A DNA stretch of 64,000 nt from Oceanisphaera litoralis (GTDB lineage Bacteria > Pseudomonadota > Gammaproteobacteria > Enterobacterales > Aeromonadaceae). The position numbers and the translations under genes are program-made. Shown piece by piece: positions 29,949 to 44,290 of the stretch. The stretch is taken from positions 135,185 to 199,184 of the forward strand of contig NZ_JAFBBE010000003.1 of the NCBI RefSeq assembly GCF_016907015.1. The letters are read 5' to 3'. How positions within the stretch are numbered: position 1 is the stretch's first letter; each line of letters opens with the position of its first letter. The notes beneath the pieces were generated by a model. It had not been told where the DNA came from. It saw only the letters and a list, made by a program, of their open reading frames with translations, and made no database searches.

Positions 29949-30581
29949 ATGCTGAACCGAGTGACCCTGCCGGTGACCCCCTTCGCCCAGAACTGCAGCC
30001 TGGTGTGGTGCAGCGACACCAAGCAGGCCGCCCTGATCGATCCGGGCGGCGAAACCGAACGGCTGCTGGCGGCCATCGCCGAGCGCGGCCTGACGCTGGC
30101 GTCCATACTGCTGACCCACGGTCACCTGGATCATGTGGGCGCCACCGGCGAGCTGAGCCCCCAGACGGGCGTGCCGGTAATAGGCCCGGGGGTAGACGAT
30201 GCCTTCTGGATAGAGGGACTGGCACAACAGGTGCAGATGTTCGGCTTCGATCCCGTCCCCGCCTTTACCCCCGATCGCTGGCTGAAGCAGGGCGACAGCG
30301 TAACGGTAGGCAACGAAACACTGGATGTGGTTCACTGCCCCGGCCACACCCCGGGCCATGTGGTGTTTGTACATGAGGCCCAGCGGCTGGCTTTTGTGGG
30401 TGACGTGCTGTTCAACGGCGGCGTGGGCCGCAGCGATTTTCCGCGTGGCGACCATGCCACCCTGATCGATGCCATTCTCAACACCCTGCTGCCACTGGGC
30501 GACGATATCACCTTCGTGCCCGGCCACGGCCCGGAAAGCACCTTCGGCCATGAGCGGTTGCACAACCCCTATTTACGCTGA
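29949..30581 (+). CDS. metallo-beta-lactamase-fold hydrolase, YcbL / glyoxalase II-like
   Basis: A 210-residue MBL-fold enzyme with the metal motif THGHLDHVG near residue 58, further ligands in HCPGHTPGHV, the Asp of FVGDVLFNGGVGRSD and the His of FVPGHGPEST. The length and motifs match the short glyoxalase II type YcbL, which hydrolyses S-lactoylglutathione in Salmonella but lacks the long C-terminal helix domain of GloB. It lies 27 bp after selU on the same strand with AAAGGAAG upstream, so it may be co-transcribed, though no functional link is obvious. Confidence 0.88.
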   Translation: MLNRVTLPVTPFAQNCSLVWCSDTKQAALIDPGGETERLLAAIAERGLTLASILLTHGHLDHVGATGELSPQTGVPVIGPGVDDAFWIEGLAQQVQMFGFDPVPAFTPDRWLKQGDSVTVGNETLDVVHCPGHTPGHVVFVHEAQRLAFVGDVLFNGGVGRSDFPRGDHATLIDAILNTLLPLGDDITFVPGHGPESTFGHERLHNPYLR

Positions 30582-30606
30582 GGTAATCGCAGACAGACGG
30601 TAGAGC

Positions 30607-30691
30607 GGTAGGTTGGGATGAGCACCGCGAATCCCAACATTTCACCGCCACTTTCGTGTTGGGATTCGCTTCGCTCATCGCCAACCTACGC
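30607..30691. repeat. GTAGGTTGG palindromic repeat, complete copy
   Basis: The left arm GGTAGGTTGGGATGAGCACC and the right arm GGGATTCGCTTCGCTCATCG plus CCAACCTAC enclose a short spacer. It belongs to the same family as at 20056-20251. The right arm is part of a 113-bp tandem duplication. Confidence 0.85.
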
Positions 30692-30873
30692 CTCAATCAT
30701 CTCAATCGTCCCAGTCATCGTCGTCCTCTTCCGCCAGCTCAGGCACCACGACCGCCGGCGTCACTTTCGTGTTGGGATTCGCTTCGCTCATCGCCAACCT
30801 ACGCCTCAATCATCTCAATCGTCCCAGTCATCGTCGTCCTCTTCCGCCGGCTCAGGCACCACGACCGCCGGCG
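30649..30873. repeat. 113-bp tandem duplication of a gene end plus repeat arm
   Basis: Positions 30649-30761 and 30762-30873 are the same sequence apart from one or two bases (for example CCGCCAGCTC versus CCGCCGGCTC). The unit consists of a right arm of the GTAGGTTGG repeat followed by the last codons of the neighbouring minus-strand gene (encoding EPAEEDDDDWDD and stop). The copy further from the gene is therefore an orphan 3' end. Confidence 0.92.
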
Positions 30874-31420
30874 CCAGCACCGAGATCGCCGCCAGCAATT
30901 GGCGCCGGTTTTGCCAGTTGCCGACGAAGCCGAAGCGATAACCGTCTTCATCGAGCTTGAACCTGTCTTCGGCCTGGGTGCCCAGAATTTCGTGAATGTG
31001 TGCCAGCTCCTGCTCGTTCAGCACCAGATCCAGGGTGAAGGCGATGATGGCGCCGTCATGGCCGGGCAGCTTGCCCTGGTTGACCGCCCGCACCCGCTCG
31101 CGCGGCAAGGCCACCGCCTGCTTGTCGACGCCGTTCACCAGATACAGATGCTCACGGTCGAACGCCAGGTTGATCAACCGCTGCCGGCTCCAGCTGGCCG
31201 GCCACAGGCTCAGCAACAAGACGGTGCCGCCGAATATCACGCCGACCCAGTGGATCAGGCCAAATCCGGTTTGTGCATCCCACAACGACAGGCCCACCGC
31301 CGTGAGGCTGGCCAGCAAGACCAGTGCATGAGTCAGGTAAAAACGCCCGGCCGGCGGGATCAGCACAAACTCCAGCGGTTGTTCAAGTAGCTGCGGCAGG
31401 GGCAGGCGCTGCATTGTCAT
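30815..31420 (-). CDS. small membrane protein of unknown function
   Basis: A 201-residue protein I do not recognise. Two transmembrane segments are visible (about 27-48, LTHALVLLASLTAVGLSLW, and 55-75, WVGVIFGGTVLLLSLWP), followed by a soluble cytoplasmic-looking domain (about 80-190) with LINLAFDREHLYLVNGVDKQ, which resembles the start of a membrane-proximal PH-like domain. It ends in a strongly acidic tail EEDDDDWDD. It reads opposite to its neighbours. The 3' end has been duplicated downstream (30649-30761). Confidence 0.75.
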   Translation of the reverse strand: MTMQRLPLPQLLEQPLEFVLIPPAGRFYLTHALVLLASLTAVGLSLWDAQTGFGLIHWVGVIFGGTVLLLSLWPASWSRQRLINLAFDREHLYLVNGVDKQAVALPRERVRAVNQGKLPGHDGAIIAFTLDLVLNEQELAHIHEILGTQAEDRFKLDEDGYRFGFVGNWQNRRQLLAAISVLAPAVVVPEPAEEDDDDWDD

Positions 31421-31515
31421 TTTGGTATTCCATCGGTCAAAAGGGGCACAACCCTAGCAAAAAAAACCGCAACCATAAATAATGGTGTCATGTGGCCAGG
31501 CGGGAGAGCACTGAC

Positions 31516-32286
31516 ATGAGCAGATGGTTCGGGTTGGGCTTCGGATTATGGTTATGGCTGCCTTCCCTGGTATGGGCCCAGGCCATCGGCGGTTATGCGG
31601 CCGGTTGCCAGCTTGACGCCCGGGCCTTGCCCGCCTCCGGACCCGGTTTTTATGTGATCAGACGCGCCCGCGAACGCTTCTATGGCCAGCCGTCGCTGAT
31701 TGATTATCTGCAGCGCCTGGGTCGCGGTGCCCGCCAGGCCGGCTTGCCACCGATGCTGATCGCCGATATCGCCATGGAACGAGGGGGCCCCTTTTCCTCT
31801 GGCCATCGCAGCCACCAGACCGGCCTGGATGCGGATATCTGGCTGCGCCCGCCCCCCGACGATCCCAGCCCCTCTCGGCTGCAACGCATCAGGGCGATCG
31901 ATATGGTGGATCATCGCTACTATATTCTGAATGCTCACTTTCGTGACCCACAGCGCCAGCTGATCGCCCTGGCGGCACAGGATGAAAGCGTCAGCCGTGT
32001 TTTCGTGCACCCCCTGATCAAGAACGCCATGTGCAAGGCCTATGGCGACGCCCCCTGGCTGGGAAAACTGCGGCCCTGGTTTGGCCATTCCAGCCATTTT
32101 CATGTGCGGCTGCACTGCCCAAAAGGCGATACGCTGTGTGAGCCCCAGGCACAGGTGCCCGCCGGCACCGGCTGCGGCCGCGAGCTTGCCAGCTGGCTGA
32201 ACGATAAAGCCGGCGCCATCTCCGCCGGACCCCGCACGCCCTTTCGCCCCCGGCTGCCCAAACAATGCATCGGCCGGGTACGATAA
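31516..32286 (+). CDS. mepA: penicillin-insensitive murein endopeptidase MepA
   Basis: A periplasmic LAS-family zinc peptidase that cuts D-Ala-mDAP cross-links of peptidoglycan. The 256-residue protein starts MSRWFGLGFGLWLWLPSLVW and has a signal peptide cut near AQA. Zinc ligands are in GHRSHQTGLDADIW (His and Asp) and HSSHFHVRLHCP. Six or more Cys residues fit the disulfide-bonded family. A GTG- or ATG-type start further upstream (31492) is possible, but the ATG at 31516 gives the proper signal sequence. Confidence 0.92.
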   Translation: MSRWFGLGFGLWLWLPSLVWAQAIGGYAAGCQLDARALPASGPGFYVIRRARERFYGQPSLIDYLQRLGRGARQAGLPPMLIADIAMERGGPFSSGHRSHQTGLDADIWLRPPPDDPSPSRLQRIRAIDMVDHRYYILNAHFRDPQRQLIALAAQDESVSRVFVHPLIKNAMCKAYGDAPWLGKLRPWFGHSSHFHVRLHCPKGDTLCEPQAQVPAGTGCGRELASWLNDKAGAISAGPRTPFRPRLPKQCIGRVR

Positions 32287-32339
32287 CGGCGCCGCGCGCG
32301 GCTCATGCGGCCATGATGATTCGATAAGGAGAGCGCCTC

Positions 32340-33887
32340 ATGTCTCACACCAAGCAGCCACATACCCAACGACCACACACCAAACAACCACACACCAAGC
32401 GCTATGTGGTGGCCCTGGATCAGGGTACCACCTCGTCTCGTGCCATTATCTTCGATGACGCCGCGCAGATTCAGGGCCTGGCCCGGCGGGAATTTGCCCA
32501 GATTTATCCAGAAGCCGGCTGGGTCGAGCACGACCCCATGGAAATCTGGGCCACCCAGCGCGCCACCCTGACCGAGGTGCTGGCCAAAACCGGCATAGAG
32601 CCGGAGCAGATTGCCGCCATCGGCATCACCAACCAGCGCGAAACGACTGTGGTGTGGAACAAAACCACCGGCAAGCCGGTGTATAACGCCATCGTCTGGC
32701 AGTGCCGCCGTACCGCCGCGCTCTGCGAGCAGCTGAAAGCCCGAGGCCTCGCCGACTATGTGCAGGAAAATACCGGCCTGGTGCTGGATGCCTATTTTTC
32801 CGGTACCAAGATCAAGTGGATTCTGGATAACGTCGCGGGTGCCCGCGAGCAGGCCAACAACGGAGAACTGCTGTTCGGCACCATAGACACCTGGCTGATC
32901 TGGAAGCTGACCGAAGGTCGGGTGCACGTGACCGACTACACCAACGCCTCCCGTACCATGCTGTTCAACATCAACCGCCTGCAATGGGATCCACATCTGC
33001 TGGACGCACTGGACATTCCCGCCGCCATGCTGCCCGAGGTGAAGTCCTCTTGTGAAATCTACGGCCAGGCCCGGCTGGGTGCCACAGGCGAGATCCCCAT
33101 TGCCGGTATTGCCGGCGACCAGCAGGCCGCGCTGTTCGGCCAGCTGTGCTTCAACAAGGGCATGGCCAAGAACACCTACGGCACCGGCTGCTTTCTGCTG
33201 ATGAACACAGGCCGCCAAAGAGTCAGCTCTCGCCACGGCCTGCTCACCACCCTGGCGGTTGGTGCCCGGGGGGAAGTGAACTATGCGCTGGAAGGCTCGG
33301 TATTCATGGCCGGTGCCATTATTCAGTGGCTGCGCGACGAGCTGGGCCTGATCCGCGAGGCGCAGGACTCCGGCTACTTCGCCGACCAAGTGGCAGACAG
33401 CAATGGCGTTTATCTGGTGCCGGCCTTCGTGGGGCTGGGCGCCCCCTATTGGGACCCCTATGCCCGTGGCACCCTGGTGGGCCTGACCCGGGGCAGCAAC
33501 CGCAATCACATCATACGCGCGGCGCTGGAGGCCATTGCCTACCAGAGCCGCGAGGTGCTGGACGCCATGCAGGAAGACGCCGGGCTGGTGCTTGCCGCGC
33601 TCAAGGTCGACGGTGGCGCCGTCGCCAACGACTTTTTGATGCAGTTTCAGGCGGACATGATCAACACCCGGGTGGTGCGCCCGCAGCAAACCGAAACCAC
33701 CGCCATGGGGGCGGCCTTTCTCGCCGGGCTGGCGGTGGGCCTGTGGCAGAATACCGAACAGCTGGCCGCCACCCTCGCGGTGGACAGGACATTCAGGCCC
33801 CGGATGCACAAGGACACCCGGACCCGCCTTTACCATGGCTGGCAAAAGGCGGTGATGCGTTCACGAGACTGGGAAGAACATGAATAA
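32340..33887 (+). CDS. glpK: glycerol kinase with repetitive N-terminal extension
   Basis: Phosphorylates glycerol to glycerol-3-phosphate. FGGY-family signatures are clear: [43 protein letters not shown] and [17 protein letters not shown]. Most GlpK proteins begin about five residues before the YIVALDQG segment, whereas here 20 residues precede it, made of three 5-residue repeats (THTKQPH type) encoded by a 15-nt tandem repeat (32349-32393). glpD follows after a MITE-like insertion. No glpF or glpR is visible nearby. AAGGAGAG lies 9 bp ahead of the ATG. Confidence 0.95.
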   Translation: MSHTKQPHTQRPHTKQPHTKRYVVALDQGTTSSRAIIFDDAAQIQGLARREFAQIYPEAGWVEHDPMEIWATQRATLTEVLAKTGIEPEQIAAIGITNQRETTVVWNKTTGKPVYNAIVWQCRRTAALCEQLKARGLADYVQENTGLVLDAYFSGTKIKWILDNVAGAREQANNGELLFGTIDTWLIWKLTEGRVHVTDYTNASRTMLFNINRLQWDPHLLDALDIPAAMLPEVKSSCEIYGQARLGATGEIPIAGIAGDQQAALFGQLCFNKGMAKNTYGTGCFLLMNTGRQRVSSRHGLLTTLAVGARGEVNYALEGSVFMAGAIIQWLRDELGLIREAQDSGYFADQVADSNGVYLVPAFVGLGAPYWDPYARGTLVGLTRGSNRNHIIRAALEAIAYQSREVLDAMQEDAGLVLAALKVDGGAVANDFLMQFQADMINTRVVRPQQTETTAMGAAFLAGLAVGLWQNTEQLAATLAVDRTFRPRMHKDTRTRLYHGWQKAVMRSRDWEEHE

Positions 33888-34055
33888 TACCAATCGGATT
33901 AATCATCTTCAGACCGTCATCCTGACGAACGTCAGGATCTCTCTGCAGAAAGATACCGGGTCCGTCATGCTGAACTTGATTCAGTACCGGTATGACAGTG
34001 CTTAAAACACGGCATTGTTATCGGATATTGATCACATCTTTAGTCCGATTGGTAT
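33887..34055. mobile_element. MITE-like element between glpK and glpD
   Basis: A 169-bp non-coding segment bounded by perfect 12-bp terminal inverted repeats, ATACCAATCGGA (33887-33898) and TCCGATTGGTAT (34044-34055). It contains an internal imperfect palindrome CGTCATCCTGACGAACGTCAGG. It begins at the last base of the glpK stop codon and ends 21 bp before the glpD ATG. No transposase is present. I could not settle a target-site duplication. Confidence 0.65.
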
Positions 34056-34075
34056 AACAACCGATAAGGAACCGC

Positions 34076-35569
34076 ATGACAACGGACTCCCCTCTTTTTG
34101 ATGTGCTGGTGATCGGCGGTGGTGTCAACGGTACCGGCATCGCCATGGACGCGGCGGGTCGCGGCCTGCGGGTGATGCTGTGCGAAATGAGCGACCTGGC
34201 CTCGGCCACCTCGTCCAACAGCAGCAAGCTCATTCATGGTGGTCTGCGCTATCTGGAGCATTATGAATTTGCGCTGGTCAAAAAGGCGCTGGCCGAGCGC
34301 GAGTTATTGCTGAAAAGCGCCCCGCACATCATGTGGCCGCTGCGTTTTCGTCTGCCTCATCGCCCGCATCTGCGGCCGGCCTGGATGATCCGCGCCGGCC
34401 TCTTCCTCTACGATCACCTCGCCCGGCGCAAACATCTGCCCGGCTCCTGCGCCATTCGCTTCGGTGCAAACAGCCCGCTGCAGCCCCAGATTACCAGGGG
34501 CTTCGAATATTCCGACGGCTGGGTGGACGATGCCCGGCTGGTGGTGCTGTGCGCCATGGCCGCCTTTGATCGCGGCGCCGAGATCAAGACCCGTACCCGT
34601 TGCATCAGGGCCCGGCGTAAAGGGGGCCTCTGGCAGCTGACGCTGCAAAACACCGTTACCGGCGAGCGGAAACAGTACCGCAGCCGTGCGCTGGTCAACG
34701 CCGCCGGCCCCTGGGCCAGTTCGCTGTTTGCCGACACCATGACAATGCCAGCCCCCAGGCAACTGCGCCTGGTCAAGGGCAGCCATATTCTGGTGCCACG
34801 GCTGCACGATGGCCCCGAGGCCTATATCCTGCAAAACGAAGACCAACGCATTGTGTTCGTGCTCCCCTATCAGGGCCGATTCTCGCTGATTGGCACCACG
34901 GACGTGGACTACGAAGGCGATCCGGCCGAGGTGGCCATCGACGATGACGAAGTGAAGTATCTGTGTCATCTGGTCAATGGCTATTTCAAACGCCAGACAA
35001 GCCCGGCGGATCTGGTGTGGCGCTATTCCGGGGTTCGCCCCCTGATAGACGACGCCGGCGGTGATGCACAGGCGGCCTCCCGCGATTACCGCTTCGAGCT
35101 GAACGCCCCCGAGAACGAGCCCCCGCTGCTGTCGGTATTCGGCGGCAAGCTCACCACCTACCGCCTGCTGGCCGAGGCCGCTACCGGCACCCTGTGCCGC
35201 TTCTTTCCCGAAGCCGGCCCGCCCTGGACCCACACCGCCGTGCTGCCCGGCGGCAACTTCAGCACCCCGGCCCGGCTGGCCGAGGCGCTACGGTGGCATT
35301 ATCCCTGGCTGCCCGATGCCCTGTTACAGCGCTTCGTACGCAGCTACGGCACCCTGTGCCACCGGTTTTTGCAGGGGTGCGAGCGACTGGACTGCCTGGG
35401 TGAGGCGTTCGGCGGCCATCTGTATCAAAAGGAAGTGGATTACCTGGTGGAATACGAATGGGCCACCACGGTGGAGGATATTCTGTGGCGCCGCACCAAG
35501 CTGGGGCTGGAACTGCAGGATGACGAGCGGGACCGCCTGCAGCAGTACCTGCAGGCACGCGGTTCCTAG
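34076..35569 (+). CDS. glpD: aerobic glycerol-3-phosphate dehydrogenase
   Basis: A FAD enzyme at the inner membrane that oxidises glycerol-3-phosphate to DHAP and feeds quinones. The 497-residue protein has the dinucleotide-binding motif VIGGGVNGTGIAMDAAGRG (about residues 12-30) and SSNSSKLIHGGLRYLE. Further family motifs are LIGTTDVDYEGDP and YSGVRPLIDD. AAGGA precedes the ATG. It works directly downstream of glpK in glycerol use. The convergent kinase gene ends only six bases away, with no terminator between. Confidence 0.96.
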   Translation: MTTDSPLFDVLVIGGGVNGTGIAMDAAGRGLRVMLCEMSDLASATSSNSSKLIHGGLRYLEHYEFALVKKALAERELLLKSAPHIMWPLRFRLPHRPHLRPAWMIRAGLFLYDHLARRKHLPGSCAIRFGANSPLQPQITRGFEYSDGWVDDARLVVLCAMAAFDRGAEIKTRTRCIRARRKGGLWQLTLQNTVTGERKQYRSRALVNAAGPWASSLFADTMTMPAPRQLRLVKGSHILVPRLHDGPEAYILQNEDQRIVFVLPYQGRFSLIGTTDVDYEGDPAEVAIDDDEVKYLCHLVNGYFKRQTSPADLVWRYSGVRPLIDDAGGDAQAASRDYRFELNAPENEPPLLSVFGGKLTTYRLLAEAATGTLCRFFPEAGPPWTHTAVLPGGNFSTPARLAEALRWHYPWLPDALLQRFVRSYGTLCHRFLQGCERLDCLGEAFGGHLYQKEVDYLVEYEWATTVEDILWRRTKLGLELQDDERDRLQQYLQARGS

Positions 35570-35575
35570 GGTCTG

Positions 35576-38500
35576 TTATACCGGCATGTGCTGGCCAAGC
35601 TGCTCCTCGACCAATAAACACCCGGCCTCGAACTCACGGATCAGGGCCGACAGGGCTGCCGTGGTTCCTTCCTTGCCGGCACTTTGCAGGCCGGCACACA
35701 GCTCGGCCAGCGACAGGGCCCCGACACTAAGGGAAGAGGACTTGAGGCGGTGTGCCATGGCCCCCAGTTGAGCCATATCCCCGGCCTGATAGGCGGCCGT
35801 CATGGCCAGCGCCGATTGCTGCAGCGACGCCCGGTACTCGGCCAGCAGCTCACCGACCGCGGCATCATCCCCACCCACCAGGGCGTGCAATATCGAAATA
35901 TCCAGCACAGGCTGGCTCTGCCCCTCGGTCACGGGGTCGGCAATCGACACCTGGGGTGAGGCAGGCAACCATTTTCGCAACATGGCGGCCAGCACATCCA
36001 GCGCTACCGGCTTGGCCAGATAATCATTCACCCCCGGCTCCAGACGCGATGCCACCCGCAACAGATCGGCGCTCAACAAGATAATGGGCATCGGTGGCCC
36101 CCGCTCTTGTTCCCGGATGGCCCGCGCCAGCTGAAACCCGTCCATTTCCGGCATATGCAGATCGGTGAGCAGAAGTGAAAATGCATCCTGCTGCCAGCGC
36201 TGCAATGCCTCACTGCCATTCTCGGCCAACACAGGGCGATAACCCAGCAGCGTCAACTGACGCTGGATCACCTTGCGGTTAACCGCATCGTCTTCCGCCA
36301 CCAGAATGCGCTGCCCGTTAGCGGCCTCCGGGAGCGGTGGCGCCCCTTGCCAGGGGCTGGCATCGGTCAATGCAGGTGCCCGCCCGGGCAACGCCTCCGC
36401 CAGCGGCAGGGTCACCGTAAAGCGGGCCCCCTTTCCGGGTGTGCTGACGACCCCAATATCGCCCTCCATCATATCGACCAAGCGCCGGCAGATGGCCAGC
36501 CCCAGGCCGGTACCGCCAAATCGGCGGGTGGTCGAGCTTTCCAGCTGAACAAAGGGCTCAAACAATGCCGCCTTCTGTTCCGGCGCTATGCCAATACCAT
36601 TGTCGGACACCTGCCACAACAACCGCGGTGGCGCCTCCTGCATCCACTCAACCCGGATCAGTACCCGGCCGCGCACTCCGGGGCGGCCGGCACTGAATTT
36701 AATGGCATTGCCCAGCAGGTTGTAAGCAAGCTGACGTAAACGGGTGGGATCGCCCCAGCACTCGGCAGGCACCCCTTCGTCAATCACACAACGAACCTCC
36801 ACCTGTTTGTCGACGGCCATCGGCTGCAGGGTGCGGCAGACACCGTCCACCAGGCTACGGATATTCACCCGCACCCGCTCCAGTTCCAGCTGACCCGCCT
36901 CTATCTTCGAAAAATCCAGTATGTCGTCAATCAGGTGCAGCAGCATCTGTGCCGAGTCCCTGATGATGTGTACCGTCTCCTGCCGGTCACCTTCCGCCTG
37001 CGGGCGCTGCAGCAGCTCGCTCATGCCCAGAATACCGTTCATGGGGGTACGGAGTTCATGACTCATGGTGGCCAGAAAATCGGATTTTGCCTGATTGGCC
37101 TGCTCCGCCTCACGACGTGCCGTATCCAGCTCGCGGGTTCGGGACAACACCAGACGCCGGGTACGTATGCTTTGCCCTGTGACGTTGGTGGTAAAGGAGG
37201 TCGCCAGCAGCAGCAGAATCACCACGGCCAGGATAAACACCTTCATCATCGACGACTGGCCCGGCTGCCAGGGCAAGGGCGCCCAGGTTTCCAGCACAAA
37301 GTGTGCATCGGCAAATATCTCGGGATGCCATTGCCAGTCGGGTTCCTGGCCGGCATGCATGGCTTCACGCTGATCCAGCAGCACCCGCGGCTCGGCTCCC
37401 CGCTCAATCAGGGTGAGCCGGCTGAGCAGCCCTGTCCGCAGAGATCGGTCCGCTATCTCCTGCACCAGATCCTGAATCTGAATGAGTCCCACCGAAAAAC
37501 CGTTCAAGGCCTGCCGTCGCGCCTCTGGCGAGGCTTGATCGGCAACAAAAGCGGGCTGGTACACGGGCACAAACAGCCGCCAGGTGTCCTGCGTGTCGCC
37601 ATGCAACGGCTTGTTCCAGTATTTCAGAACCGGCTGGCCGCTGGCCGCCACCTGTTCCAGGTGCGCCCTATCGGCCGCACCGGCGCCCAGATCGACGCCG
37701 GACACAGCGTCATAATCAGGAGTGGAAACGAGGAAGGTTAACGGAAAATAGTCGGGCCGGGACAGGGCCGGTATCAGATCCCCCCGGGTATTGCGCTCCA
37801 GCAGCCGGAACTCGGGCCAGCCACGTCGGCGGATCACCGACTCGAAGACCTCACGATCCGTCTCCGTCACCCTGGGTAGCCAGGCCAGTCCCTTGACCAC
37901 GCCGCCGTCCATCAGCCGCCGGGTAAACAGGGTAAACTCGCGCTGATCCAGCTCGTGGTCGGTGGCAAGCATATCGGCCACTTCATATACCGCCTCCTGC
38001 TGCCGCAACACATAGCTCTCCAGGTGCTTATACAGTACTTCACCGGAGACCTTGATGTGTTCCCTGCGCTCCGCTTTCTCCATGCGCCCGAGCAGCTTCA
38101 GGCCAATCACCGCCAATATGATCACCAGCAGCGGCAACAGCAGCATCCTGCGCACGGCGGCCGAGGTGTCCCGATAGTGACAGGACAACAGCGGCAGCAG
38201 GAAAGGGGCCACCATCAGCACCCCCAGGACATCGGCCGACCACCAGGCCAGCCAGTTACCCATCAGCAGCTCGGCCGAGACGCCGTTCAGCAGATACATG
38301 GACCAGATGCCCACCGTGGCCGACAGGGTGCAGGCCACGGGGGCGGCCAGTGCCAGCCGCCACACTACCTCTGCTTCCTGCTCGGCCAGATGGCGCTCAT
38401 CGACCAGGGGGGCCAGCCAGCGGGCCCCCAGAACGGCACCCAGGGTGGCCGCCGCCGCCGTAAGGCCGGTCATCAGCACCAGTGACAGGGTCGGCTCCTC

Positions 38501-38833
38501 GCCGGCCAGCAAGGACTTGTGCAGCAGGTCTGCGGCAAATCCGCCCAGCCAGACTGCCGGCCAGTAGTGTCGCCCCCAGATCAGCAGGCCAAACAGAGCC
38601 AGACCGGCGGCAGGCCAGACCGGCGCCGCATACACAGGCGGGGTGGCCAGCCACATGCCCAGTTCGGCCAGCGCCCCATAGCCAAACACGATTATCATGA
38701 CGCGCAAGGCGGTACCCAGCGACGGCGTGAGACGCGCCACCGGCCCCCTGGGATCACAAGACACCGATAGCGGTTCAGCTAGTGGTTCAGATAGTGGTTC
38801 AGCTAGTGGTTCAGATAGTCGTTCATCTGCCAT
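35576..38833 (-). CDS. MASE1-CHASE hybrid sensor histidine kinase with receiver and HPt
   Basis: An 1085-residue membrane hybrid kinase. Order of domains: repeat tail 6-23 (SEPLAEPL units), MASE1-type membrane sensor about 40-250 ([18 protein letters not shown]), extracytoplasmic CHASE domain about 265-520, TM about 530-547, HisKA with His592 in [10 protein letters not shown], HATPase about 695-810 ([27 protein letters not shown]), receiver 843-955 with Asp891 in [12 protein letters not shown], and HPt with His1028 in MAHRLKSSS. All phosphorelay residues are intact. The ATG lies five bases after the stop of the receiver-EAL gene, so both are probably one transcript. The ligand is unknown; CHASE domains bind small molecules. 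Confidence 0.93.
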   Translation of the reverse strand: MADERLSEPLAEPLSEPLAEPLSVSCDPRGPVARLTPSLGTALRVMIIVFGYGALAELGMWLATPPVYAAPVWPAAGLALFGLLIWGRHYWPAVWLGGFAADLLHKSLLAGEEPTLSLVLMTGLTAAAATLGAVLGARWLAPLVDERHLAEQEAEVVWRLALAAPVACTLSATVGIWSMYLLNGVSAELLMGNWLAWWSADVLGVLMVAPFLLPLLSCHYRDTSAAVRRMLLLPLLVIILAVIGLKLLGRMEKAERREHIKVSGEVLYKHLESYVLRQQEAVYEVADMLATDHELDQREFTLFTRRLMDGGVVKGLAWLPRVTETDREVFESVIRRRGWPEFRLLERNTRGDLIPALSRPDYFPLTFLVSTPDYDAVSGVDLGAGAADRAHLEQVAASGQPVLKYWNKPLHGDTQDTWRLFVPVYQPAFVADQASPEARRQALNGFSVGLIQIQDLVQEIADRSLRTGLLSRLTLIERGAEPRVLLDQREAMHAGQEPDWQWHPEIFADAHFVLETWAPLPWQPGQSSMMKVFILAVVILLLLATSFTTNVTGQSIRTRRLVLSRTRELDTARREAEQANQAKSDFLATMSHELRTPMNGILGMSELLQRPQAEGDRQETVHIIRDSAQMLLHLIDDILDFSKIEAGQLELERVRVNIRSLVDGVCRTLQPMAVDKQVEVRCVIDEGVPAECWGDPTRLRQLAYNLLGNAIKFSAGRPGVRGRVLIRVEWMQEAPPRLLWQVSDNGIGIAPEQKAALFEPFVQLESSTTRRFGGTGLGLAICRRLVDMMEGDIGVVSTPGKGARFTVTLPLAEALPGRAPALTDASPWQGAPPLPEAANGQRILVAEDDAVNRKVIQRQLTLLGYRPVLAENGSEALQRWQQDAFSLLLTDLHMPEMDGFQLARAIREQERGPPMPIILLSADLLRVASRLEPGVNDYLAKPVALDVLAAMLRKWLPASPQVSIADPVTEGQSQPVLDISILHALVGGDDAAVGELLAEYRASLQQSALAMTAAYQAGDMAQLGAMAHRLKSSSLSVGALSLAELCAGLQSAGKEGTTAALSALIREFEAGCLLVEEQLGQHMPV
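38768..38827 (-). repeat. 12-bp tandem repeat, five copies, at the 5' end of the hybrid kinase gene
   Basis: Units of the type TAGTGGTTCAG[AC] (plus strand) at 12-bp spacing encode the alternating tetrapeptides SEPL and AEPL at residues 3-22 of the kinase. A change in copy number would not alter the frame. Confidence 0.88.
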
Positions 38834-38838
38834 CAGGG

Positions 38839-40047
38839 TTATTTTTCCCGCAGGGCAATCAGCCCTTCAAGGCGATGGCTCCACTGCTGCATCCAGTCGT
38901 TCATCTGTTCGGCCGGCATGGGCCGGGCAATAAAATACCCCTGCGCCAGCTGGCATCTGCCTGTCTTTTGCAGATAGTCCCAGTCTTCGGCATCTTCGAC
39001 GCCCTCCGCCACCGTGTTCATTCCCAACTGCTCGGCCATGGCCAGGGTAGAGTCGAAAATGGCCCTGCGGGTCGGATCCCGGCTGGCCTGGTGCACAAAA
39101 CTGCGGTCTATCTTGAGCTCACTGAAGGGGATGTCTCTCAACTGGGCCAGGGAAGAATACCCGGTGCCAAAGTCATCGATAGACAGGCCAATCCGCTTCA
39201 GTCGCAGCCGGGTCACGCTATCGAGCGCCTTCAGCGGCTCGGCCATCAACTGGCTTTCGGTCACCTCCAGGATCAGATGATCCAGCGGCATTCCGGTTTC
39301 CATCGCCATCTGGGTGACAAACTCGGGGAACAACAGGGAGCTGATGTTGTTCATGGTGACGTTGATGGCGATATTGAGGCGGAGGCCGTGCTGCCGCCAC
39401 AGGCGGGCATCGGTCAGCGCCTGGCGCATGACGCAGCGGCTCAGCTCTTCGATCATCCCGTGCTGCTCGGCCACCGAGATAAACTGATCCGGGTAGATAA
39501 TGCCATGCCGGGGATGCTGCCAGCGCACCAGCGCCTCGACCCCGTCCACCGCCCCGTTGGCGAGAACCACCTTGGGCTGATAATGGTTGATCAGTTCACC
39601 GGAGGCGATGCCCCTGGCCAGATCGGCCGGGTCGCACAAGTCCAGAGGGCCTCGTTTCGGCAACAAGGGGGCCGCCTGGCCCTGTTCCAGCACCTGGCAG
39701 AGTCGTGCCAAGGAAATCGGCTTCCTGACCGCATCGAGCACGTTCAGGCCATGAGCCCTGGCCAGAGACTGAGCGGTGGACAGAATACGTTCATCTTCGC
39801 CACTGAGCAGCAGTACTCCCCCCTGATAGCCGAGACGAGCCAGATGACGCACGCATTCAATGCCATCCATCTGCGGCATTTGCAGATCCAGTATCACCAG
39901 CGCGATAGTGGCACCCGCCCGCTCCAGCAGGCTCAAGGCCTGCTCGGCAGAGGAACAGGCAATCACTTCCTTTCTGCTGGCCTGTGCCAGCTGGCGTGTC
40001 AATACCTTGAGAATAAAGGGGTCATCATCGATCACCAGGATCTTCAT
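38839..40047 (-). CDS. response regulator with EAL c-di-GMP phosphodiesterase domain
   Basis: A 402-residue protein with a receiver domain (about 1-120, acidic pocket IDDDP, phospho-acceptor Asp54 in [12 protein letters not shown], Lys in VRKPIS) and an EAL domain (about 150-395). Catalytic motifs look complete: [32 protein letters not shown] and AEGVED. The usual NLS-type segment reads INVTMNNIS. The architecture matches the RocR type, a phosphodiesterase controlled by phosphorylation. It sits between two hybrid kinases with HPt modules, which are its likely phosphodonors. A GA-rich 9-bp repeat precedes its start (40070-40103). Confidence 0.92.
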   Translation of the reverse strand: MKILVIDDDPFILKVLTRQLAQASRKEVIACSSAEQALSLLERAGATIALVILDLQMPQMDGIECVRHLARLGYQGGVLLLSGEDERILSTAQSLARAHGLNVLDAVRKPISLARLCQVLEQGQAAPLLPKRGPLDLCDPADLARGIASGELINHYQPKVVLANGAVDGVEALVRWQHPRHGIIYPDQFISVAEQHGMIEELSRCVMRQALTDARLWRQHGLRLNIAINVTMNNISSLLFPEFVTQMAMETGMPLDHLILEVTESQLMAEPLKALDSVTRLRLKRIGLSIDDFGTGYSSLAQLRDIPFSELKIDRSFVHQASRDPTRRAIFDSTLAMAEQLGMNTVAEGVEDAEDWDYLQKTGRCQLAQGYFIARPMPAEQMNDWMQQWSHRLEGLIALREK

Positions 40048-40069
40048 ATCAGGTGCTGCCTCGTACCAT

Positions 40070-40103
40070 GTTTTTCTCGTTTTTCTCGTTTTTCTTGTTT
40101 TTC
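40070..40103. repeat. 9-bp tandem repeat upstream of the receiver-EAL gene
   Basis: Nearly four copies of GTTTTTCTC (plus strand) fill the 58-bp gap between the kinase stop and the receiver-EAL start. On the transcribed strand it is a purine run (GAGAAAAAC units) about 25-55 bases ahead of the start. Confidence 0.85.
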
Positions 40104-40105
40104 AA

Positions 40106-44290
<4,185 letters not shown>

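Noticed and set aside
30649..30761. separate small gene in the duplicated segment
   Set aside because: It is only the copied 3' end of the adjacent gene with no start codon or ribosome binding site of its own.
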